Below, piece after piece: positions 5,462 through 11,301 of a DNA stretch of 11,301 nucleotides. The position numbers were made by a program, and so were the translations under genes. The notes under the pieces are model-generated. The model ran no database searches, was not told the origin of the DNA, and was given only the letters and a program-made list of their open reading frames with translations. Location: assembly GCA_030531285.1 (NCBI GenBank), contig JAUNNW010000037.1:1-11301 (forward strand). The letters run 5' to 3'. This stretch comes from Synergistaceae bacterium. GTDB lineage: Bacteria; Synergistota; Synergistia; Synergistales; Synergistaceae. Position 1 is the first letter of the stretch; every line of letters starts with the position of its first letter.

Positions 5462-7411
5462 TTAGCCTATTCTGGTACCTGCAGGGATCGTGTCGTCCAT
5501 AACGGTGAGAAGCGTGAGCTGTTCTTCTTTCACAGTCGATGCAGCCAAAAGCATTCCGTTGGATTCATTGCCGCGGATTTTCGCCGGTTTAAGGTTGCAA
5601 AGTACGACTATCTTTTTGCCGATTAAATCTTCAGGCTTGAAGAATTTGCGTATGCCTGAGACTATCGTCCGCTTTTCGTAGCCGAGATCAATGCTTATAA
5701 GGTAGAGTTTGTCCGAGTTCTGCGCAGGCTCAACTTTTTCTACGACAGCAACCCTGAGTTCCTGACCTGAAAAGCTTTCTATGGTTGTTTCTTCTTCATG
5801 CTTTCCGTAATCTCTTGCTGCCAAGGGGTTCTGCTTTACAAGACGTGCCGCGTCGCGGATTTTTCTTTCTTCAGCCCATTTTTCAACGTCAATGCGCGGG
5901 AAAAGTATTTCTCCTTTGGTAACTGTGACGTCAAAATCGCCGCCCCATTTCCATTCTGAGCGCGCACCGTCAAAGAGCGAACCTGAAAGTCCGAGCTGCG
6001 CATAAGTTTTTTCTGCCGCATAGGGCATAAACGGCGCGATGAGTATCGCCGTTAATCTCAATGCTTCCCAAAGAGTGCGAAGCACAGAGTCAAGGCGTTC
6101 GACGTTCCCTTCTTTGCCGAGTTTCCACGGCTCTGTTTCGTCAATATATTTGTTGCAGCGGCTTATGAAAGCCCAAATTGTTTTAAGTGTGTCGTCAAAG
6201 GCAAATCTGCCCATAAGTTCTTCCGCTTTGACAAGCGTTTCTTCAGCCATTGACTGTATTTCTTTGTCAAGGTCAGTCTGAGCGGCGTCATGCGGCAGTC
6301 TGCCTTCGCGATATTTGACAAGCATCTGCGTGCTTCTTGAAAGCAGGTTTCCGAAATCGTTTGCGAGGTCTGAGTTGATGTGCTGAACCATAGCTGCTTC
6401 CGCAAAGTCGCCGTCCAATCCGAAAGGAACCTGACGGAGAAGGAAATAACGGAACGAGTCAACGCCGTACACGTCAACCATTTCAAACGGGTCAACAACG
6501 TTGCCTACTGATTTTGACATTTTCGCGCCGTCAACCGTCCACCAGCCGTGCGCAAAAACGCGTTTCGGCGGTTCAATGCCAAGAGCCATAAGCACTGCCG
6601 GCCATATTACACAGTGGAAGCGGATTATGTCCTTGCCGACAAGATGATGTGCCGTCTGCCAGTATTTTTTCAGTTCTTCGCTGTTTTCACCGCTGCTCAG
6701 TGCCGACACATAGTTGAGCAGAGCGTCAAACCACACGTAGATAACGTGTTTGTCGTCTCCGGGAACTGGTATGCCCCATTTAAGCGTAGTGCGCGATATC
6801 GATTGGTCGCGGAGTCCCGATTTGATATAGCTTATCACTTCGTTGTAGCGCGATTTAGGCATAATAGCGTCAGGATTTTCTTCATAGTATTTGAGAAGCT
6901 TCTCGGCGTATTTTGACTGCTTAAAGAAATACGTTTCTTCTTTCATTCTTACAAGAGGCCGGCGGCAGTCAGGACACGTATTGCCTTCGCCCATCTGAGC
7001 ATCGGGTACGTAGGTCTCGCAGGGTACGCAGTACCAGCCTTCATATTCGCCTTTGTATATGTCTCCGCTTTCAAGCAGCTGTTTGAAAGCTTTCTGCACG
7101 AATTCAACGTGGCGGTCGTCTGTCGTGCGGATAAAGTCGTTGTTGGATATGTTCAGCACTTTCCAAAGCTTTTGGAAATTCTGAACAACTTCGTCGCAAA
7201 GCTCTTTCGGAGTGATGCCGCGTTTTTCGGCAGAGGTCTGTATTTTCTGCCCATGTTCGTCTGTTCCTGTCAGGAACCACGTTTTGTCTCCGCCGGAACG
7301 GTGCCAGCGGGCAAGAGTGTCAGCCGCAACCGTCGTATAAGCGTGGCCTATGTGAGGAACGTCGTTGACGTAATAAATTGGTGTTGTGATATAAAAACTT
7401 TTTTCGGACAT
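5462..7411 (-). CDS. metG: Methionyl-tRNA synthetase with C-terminal tRNA-binding domain
   Basis: This class I synthetase charges initiator and elongator tRNA-Met. The 649-residue product has the HIGH signature at 20-23 (VPHIGHAY), a connective domain with two CxxC zinc knuckles (Cys128/131 and Cys146/149), VWFDALLNY (226-234), the KMSKS loop at 297-301, and the helical anticodon-binding region. The last 105 or so residues (SFSGQELRVAVV to the end) form an EMAP/Trbp111-like OB fold, which helps tRNA binding and dimerisation. The ATG at 7409-7411 has GGGAGG 7 nt before it; an in-frame TTG further up overlaps that site and is rejected. The gene lies 20 nt after rsmI and 5 nt before tatD. Two-knuckle, EMAP-tailed forms of this kind are typical of Firmicutes-like and deep-branching bacteria. 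Confidence 0.97.
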   Translation of the reverse strand: MSEKSFYITTPIYYVNDVPHIGHAYTTVAADTLARWHRSGGDKTWFLTGTDEHGQKIQTSAEKRGITPKELCDEVVQNFQKLWKVLNISNNDFIRTTDDRHVEFVQKAFKQLLESGDIYKGEYEGWYCVPCETYVPDAQMGEGNTCPDCRRPLVRMKEETYFFKQSKYAEKLLKYYEENPDAIMPKSRYNEVISYIKSGLRDQSISRTTLKWGIPVPGDDKHVIYVWFDALLNYVSALSSGENSEELKKYWQTAHHLVGKDIIRFHCVIWPAVLMALGIEPPKRVFAHGWWTVDGAKMSKSVGNVVDPFEMVDVYGVDSFRYFLLRQVPFGLDGDFAEAAMVQHINSDLANDFGNLLSRSTQMLVKYREGRLPHDAAQTDLDKEIQSMAEETLVKAEELMGRFAFDDTLKTIWAFISRCNKYIDETEPWKLGKEGNVERLDSVLRTLWEALRLTAILIAPFMPYAAEKTYAQLGLSGSLFDGARSEWKWGGDFDVTVTKGEILFPRIDVEKWAEERKIRDAARLVKQNPLAARDYGKHEEETTIESFSGQELRVAVVEKVEPAQNSDKLYLISIDLGYEKRTIVSGIRKFFKPEDLIGKKIVVLCNLKPAKIRGNESNGMLLAASTVKEEQLTLLTVMDDTIPAGTRIG

Positions 7412-7431
7412 AGCAATGCCTCCCAAAATTA

Positions 7432-8244
7432 TTATGCTTCCAGAAGTGTCTTCTTTATCCTGTTCGGAGCAACCCCGTATTCAGCCGCAATTAAGTTTAC
7501 GACATTTTTTACTGTTTCTCCACCCCTGTACAGTTTTTTTGCTTCTTCAATCCATTCGGTTTCGTCAGCGGGTTCTTTGCTGAAACCTTCAACAACGCAG
7601 ACAAACTCGCCGCGCATTCGTTCTTCGGTCAGCAGGTCTTTGAAGCCTGACAGTGCCGAAACAATTGTTTCTTGATGTATTTTTGATATTTCGCGTACAA
7701 GCGACGCTTTCCTGTCACCCAGCACAGATGCCATAAGTTCAAGTTCTTTAAGCAGTCTGTGCGGCGCAACATAGAAAACAAGCGTATTTTTTATTTTCGC
7801 AAGTTCTGCAAGCCTGTCTTTCTTTTCACTCTCTTTGCCTTTCAGAAAACCTGCGAAGGTAAAGCCTTCCATGCCTATTCCGGACAGAAGCAGCGCCGGA
7901 AGAAGCGCGTTGGCGCCGGGAAGCACGTCGACAGGAAGTCCGTTTTCAAGCATGTATTTTACAACTTTGCCACCCGGATCTGACAGCCCCGGGGTGCCGG
8001 CATCGGAAACAAGCGCAATATTTTTACCTTCACGGACAAGCGCGGCAATTTCTTCGCAGCGTTCCGTTTCGTTGTGTTCATGGCAGGAAATAAGCGTTTT
8101 TTTTATGCCGTAGTGATTAAGCAACCTAAGCGTGTGACGTGTGTCCTCGCACGCCACGACATCGGCTTCGCGCAGTATGCGCAGACCTCTGAGAGTCATG
8201 TCTTCCAAATTTCCCACGGGTGTCGGGACAACTGTCAGCGGCAT
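7432..8244 (-). CDS. rsmI: 16S rRNA 2'-O-ribose C1402 methyltransferase
   Basis: RsmI methylates the ribose of C1402 in the ribosomal P site from S-adenosylmethionine (tetrapyrrole-methylase fold). The 270-residue product shows the family start VVPTPVGNLEDMTLRG, ACEDTRHT (31-38), the SAM-binding loop VSDAGTPGLSDPGG (79-92), PGANALLPALLLSGI (109-123), the FAGFLKGKE loop and REISKIHQET. The ATG at 8242-8244 is set by AAAGGAG with 5 nt spacing and by homologues; a start ten codons earlier would lie inside the upstream gene and place that ribosome site within coding sequence. It starts 10 nt after the methyltransferase stop. A trmN6/yabB-like gene beside rsmI is also found in Bacillus. Confidence 0.96.
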   Translation of the reverse strand: MPLTVVPTPVGNLEDMTLRGLRILREADVVACEDTRHTLRLLNHYGIKKTLISCHEHNETERCEEIAALVREGKNIALVSDAGTPGLSDPGGKVVKYMLENGLPVDVLPGANALLPALLLSGIGMEGFTFAGFLKGKESEKKDRLAELAKIKNTLVFYVAPHRLLKELELMASVLGDRKASLVREISKIHQETIVSALSGFKDLLTEERMRGEFVCVVEGFSKEPADETEWIEEAKKLYRGGETVKNVVNLIAAEYGVAPNRIKKTLLEA

Positions 8245-8254
8245 TTTTTCTCCT

Positions 8255-8968
8255 TTACAGCGAATAATTTTCAAGCATTTCTTCAGTTTCTTTTCCGTCT
8301 GCGTTAAGAATAAAAAGCGGAGGCAGGACGGAGGTTCCTTTTTTTGCGGCGCGTACAGCTTCTATCAAAACCACCGAAGCTTCCGACTGCGGTTTCGGAT
8401 AAACAAAACGGATTTTTTTTACACTGATATTGCTGTTTTCAAGCAGTTCAAAAAGCTCCGCAGAACGCTGCGCGGCCATAACAATATCGAGTCTGCCCCT
8501 GTTTTTCAGCAGATACCTGGAGGCTGCGACCACGTCTCCAAGGCTGCAGTCCGTTCCCTGACGCGCAGATGCCACGGCTGATGACGGGCTTACTCTGCTG
8601 CTTGAAGCCGCCTCAAAATAAGGCGGATTTACGACTATTCTGTCAAAACTCTGCGGCGCGGCAATTTTTTTGTACTCCCTCAGGTCTGCTGTTTCAAATT
8701 CTGCGCTTACGCAGTTGAACACAGTGTTTTCTTTTGCCAGTTCAATCAGGTGCGGCTGTATGTCAATTCCTTTAACGGTAAAACCGCGTTTTGCGAGTAT
8801 GATAGAAACTGCCCCATGAGCACATCCAAGTTCAAGAATTTTTTCATTTTTTTTCGGCGATACAAAGTGCGCAAGAAGTATCGTGTCAATATTGACGCGA
8901 AGCCCTTCTTTAGCCTCAGGCTGCCTGATTTTCAGAGCGCCTCGGAGCAGTTCCTCATATTTTTCCAT
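8255..8968 (-). CDS. trmN6: TrmN6/YfiC-type N6-adenine methyltransferase (tRNA1(Val) A37)
   Basis: This is a 237-residue Rossmann-fold SAM methyltransferase of the COG4123 group. The lead-in RVNIDTILLAHF (24-35) matches the RfsiDsvLLa pattern of YfiC/YabB proteins. Motif I is LELGCAHG (45-52), the acidic GIDIQPHLIELA follows, and the N6-amine motif NPPYF is at 114-118. ARQGTDCSLGDVV and a C-terminal RFVYPK segment complete the family pattern. E. coli YfiC methylates A37 of tRNA1(Val); the same substrate here is inference. The ATG (8966-8968) overlaps the smc stop as TAATG, so translation is coupled. The serine-rich stretch SSSRVSPSSAVASARQ after the catalytic motif lies in a loop that varies in relatives. 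Confidence 0.85.
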   Translation of the reverse strand: MEKYEELLRGALKIRQPEAKEGLRVNIDTILLAHFVSPKKNEKILELGCAHGAVSIILAKRGFTVKGIDIQPHLIELAKENTVFNCVSAEFETADLREYKKIAAPQSFDRIVVNPPYFEAASSSRVSPSSAVASARQGTDCSLGDVVAASRYLLKNRGRLDIVMAAQRSAELFELLENSNISVKKIRFVYPKPQSEASVVLIEAVRAAKKGTSVLPPLFILNADGKETEEMLENYSL

Positions 8969-11301
8969 TACGCCCAGTCTTCCATACGGACACCGACAAC
9001 CTGAGACAGTCCGGGCTCCTGCAGGGTTACGCCGTACAGAACGTCAGCACGTTCCATTGTAATTCTGCGGTGTGTCATGCAAAGTATCTGTCTGCGCTGT
9101 GCGTATTCCTTTACAAGATTGGACAGCCTGCGCAGGTTGACTTCGTCAAGAGCGGCATCAACTTCGTCAAGAACTGCCATAGGGCAGTCGGCAACTTCCA
9201 TTGACGCAAAAAGCAAAGCTATTGCCGCAAGAGATTTTTCTCCTCCTGAGAGTTGTGCTATGCCGAGCGGATGCTTCCCTGGCGGACGGGCAATTACGTC
9301 AACACCGGTTTCCCATATCGTCGGTGCGTCAGTCATTTCAAGGTGCGCCTCTCCTCCGCCAAACAGCGTGCGGAAAATCGAGCAGAATTTGTCGTCAACC
9401 TGCTGGAGCGCATCAGTAAATATCTGCTGTGCTTTGTTGTCAGCTTCGGCAATAAGACGGTTGAGTTCGTCCGCGCTCTTCTTGACGTCAGACATGTGCT
9501 CTCCCATAAAGCCGAGTCTCTGCTGCAGATTGTCGTCCTCGGAAAGAACGCCTATGTTAACGTCACCGTACTGTTTTATTTTTCTGTCTCCGTCGCGGAT
9601 TTTTCTGCGGAGTTCTTCAAGGTTAACATCATCAGGAAGCACTTCGCTACCGGGGTAAGGATATTTTTCTTCCCAACTGGAAATCATTTCTTCGATTTCC
9701 TTCTGCAACGCCTCGCGTTTGGCTTCCACAGAGGCATATCTGTCCATTGCGGCGCGCATACGCAGTTCGGCGTTTTGTATACGTACCGTACAGTATTTAT
9801 GATCTTCCTCAAGCTTTGAATAGCCGCCTACGCGCTTGTTTATCTCAGCAAGCAACTCCTGTCTGCGGTTATGAATATTGAGACATTCTTTGCCTATCTG
9901 CGACAGTGCCGCTTTGTCCTGAAGACATCTGTAATCAAGCTCGGAAAGTTCTTCATCAAGCGTTCCTATTTTTCTTTCTTCTGAGCGTATTTCATTGTTT
10001 ATGCGCTCAATAAGAGCAAAGCGCGCGCTTGCGCGTTCAGCCGCAACCGCAACCTCTGAACGCAGCTTTTCACGCTCTTCGATAAGCTTGCGGTCATCGT
10101 CCACTTCGCCCTGTTCGTCCCAGCGTTTTTCTACCTCTTCCATGGCAGCAAGAATTTCCTGCCAGTGCCGGCCTTCGCTTTTTATTGATTCAAATATGCG
10201 TTCCTTTTCGCCTTCCATGCGTTTCTGCTCTTTTGCATAACTTTCTCTGCGGTCGGCAAGCAGAGCGATTTTGCCGTCAAACTCACGGATTTTTCTCGTG
10301 TATTCTTCGTTCTGCTCTGAAACCTTCATTTCTTCGGCTTCCTGTTTCTTGTATTCTCTGCTTAGTTCTTCAGACATGCGTGAAGCCTCTGCCGCTTCTT
10401 TTTCAAGCACCGAAAGCTGCGCTTTCAGTTTGATTGCGCGCCCGCTGTCCGTGCGTTTTCCTCCGGAAACTGTGCCCCCGGGCTGAAAAACATCGCCTTC
10501 CAGAGAAACAACAGGCCCTCTGAAGCCTTCACGCACCAACTGTTTACCGGTATCAAAATCTTCAACCACAAGGAGATCGCCCATGATGTGCTGAATTGCA
10601 GGAAGCCAATGATCTTCAACCTGAATAAGGTCCATTGCCCAGCCGACAACTCCGCGCGGCGGCATTCCAAAATCCATATTCGGGAAACGCGGTTTGCAGC
10701 GTTCAAGAGGCAGACAGGTGACACGGCCTCCGTTGTTCTGTTTCAGTTTGTCAATACAACAACCGGCTTCTTCAATATTCTCAACAAGCAGATGGAACTG
10801 CTTTGCTCCGAGAAACGCTTCAAATGCTGTTGAAAGCGAATTTTCGCAGCTGAAAACGTCAATAACCGCCCGCGGCGCCGCATTCAGCCGGTTTAGCTTT
10901 GCAGCTGAAAGCAGAAACTGTACCGGTCTCGGATATATGTCGCCCTGAAGCGCGTCCATAACTTCATTAAGCTTTGAACGCGCCTGCGAAGCTGTGCGTC
11001 TTGCCTGCTGCAAATCGGAAGCAAGCTGCTGTACGCGGGCATAGAGCACACCGTGTTTTTTCACAAGCTCTTCCTGCTCTTCAAGCAGGGCATCGCGCTG
11101 CGCTTCGTTTTTCTTTATTTCCCTGTCTATACCTTTTCTTTGGTCTTTTTCTTCGCTCTTTTTGTTTTTAAATTCAAGAACTTCCCTGCCGAGAAAATTA
11201 AGTTTTGCTTTCAGTTTTTCAAGTTCCGCCTCAAGATTTCCCCGTTCGTTGTTAAGCTCTTCACGTTCTGATTTCTGTTCTTCAAGCTTTGCGTTAAATT
11301 C
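8968..11301 (-). CDS. smc: Chromosome segregation ATPase SMC, N-terminal part outside window
   Basis: SMC dimers with ScpA and ScpB form bacterial condensin and organise newly replicated chromosomes. The frame is open to the window edge, so 777 residues are seen and the Walker A head lobe is missing. From the edge, about 115 residues of charged coiled coil lead to the hinge (about 120-280, with GGRVTCLPLERC and ending GGTVSGGKRTDSG), then about 360 residues of returning coiled coil, then the C-terminal head. The head carries QYGDVNIGVLSEDD, LFGGGEAHLEM, PPGKHPLG, the ABC signature LSGGEKSL (684-691), Walker B MAVLDEVDAALD (708-719) and the switch His in CMTHRR. The stop overlaps the next start as TAATG. 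It is the first visible gene of the operon; its promoter is outside. Cysteines in the hinge (GCCIDK, TCLPLERC) are more frequent than I expect. Confidence 0.97.
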   Translation of the reverse strand, partial: EFNAKLEEQKSEREELNNERGNLEAELEKLKAKLNFLGREVLEFKNKKSEEKDQRKGIDREIKKNEAQRDALLEEQEELVKKHGVLYARVQQLASDLQQARRTASQARSKLNEVMDALQGDIYPRPVQFLLSAAKLNRLNAAPRAVIDVFSCENSLSTAFEAFLGAKQFHLLVENIEEAGCCIDKLKQNNGGRVTCLPLERCKPRFPNMDFGMPPRGVVGWAMDLIQVEDHWLPAIQHIMGDLLVVEDFDTGKQLVREGFRGPVVSLEGDVFQPGGTVSGGKRTDSGRAIKLKAQLSVLEKEAAEASRMSEELSREYKKQEAEEMKVSEQNEEYTRKIREFDGKIALLADRRESYAKEQKRMEGEKERIFESIKSEGRHWQEILAAMEEVEKRWDEQGEVDDDRKLIEEREKLRSEVAVAAERASARFALIERINNEIRSEERKIGTLDEELSELDYRCLQDKAALSQIGKECLNIHNRRQELLAEINKRVGGYSKLEEDHKYCTVRIQNAELRMRAAMDRYASVEAKREALQKEIEEMISSWEEKYPYPGSEVLPDDVNLEELRRKIRDGDRKIKQYGDVNIGVLSEDDNLQQRLGFMGEHMSDVKKSADELNRLIAEADNKAQQIFTDALQQVDDKFCSIFRTLFGGGEAHLEMTDAPTIWETGVDVIARPPGKHPLGIAQLSGGEKSLAAIALLFASMEVADCPMAVLDEVDAALDEVNLRRLSNLVKEYAQRRQILCMTHRRITMERADVLYGVTLQEPGLSQVVGVRMEDWA

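Noticed and set aside
1..11301. CRISPR array or insertion sequence
   Set aside because: No regularly spaced repeats, transposase or paired terminal inverted repeats were seen.

Overview
The window joins two very different pieces of bacterial chromosome. From about 2430 to the right end it is a tightly packed minus-strand housekeeping operon: smc (5' end outside the window), a TrmN6/YfiC-type methyltransferase, rsmI, metG, tatD, tgt, a long-form tsaC/Sua5 and finally a tRNA-Pro(CGG). Junctions are overlaps of 1 to 14 nt or gaps of at most about 37 nt. No internal promoter or terminator is evident until the hairpin behind the tRNA. Strong GGAGG-type ribosome sites, moderate GC and a gene set shared with the Bacillus yabB-rsmI-metS-tatD cluster point to a Gram-positive-like or Synergistota/Negativicutes-like anaerobe. 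I lean to Synergistota, but this is only an impression from sequence style.

From 1 to about 2400 the DNA is visibly more AT-rich and holds no recognised housekeeping gene. One small XRE-family repressor (plus strand, 2049-2342) faces away from a compact minus-strand operon. In order of transcription that operon encodes a small secreted protein (1380-1778), a 67-residue membrane protein (1158-1361), an 87-residue membrane protein (890-1153) and a 177-residue, probably helical, cytosolic protein (354-887). A 13-codon ORF (313-354) may be its tail. Back-to-back overlapping promoters lie near 1939-1981, and a palindrome at 1998-2010 could be the repressor's operator. A bidirectional terminator hairpin (22-62) closes the left side, and about 250 bases between it and the operon hold only fragments.

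The housekeeping operon is largely about translation: tRNA methylation (trmN6), 16S rRNA 2'-O-methylation (rsmI), Met-tRNA charging (metG), queuosine insertion (tgt), t6A synthesis (tsaC) and a tRNA gene, with smc and tatD as passengers. The accessory block starts just past the 3' end of the tRNA, the usual position for integrated elements, although no integrase or attachment repeat is visible. The repressor-controlled cluster of unrecognised small genes is the part most likely to be an undescribed system. Its function cannot be read from the sequence.
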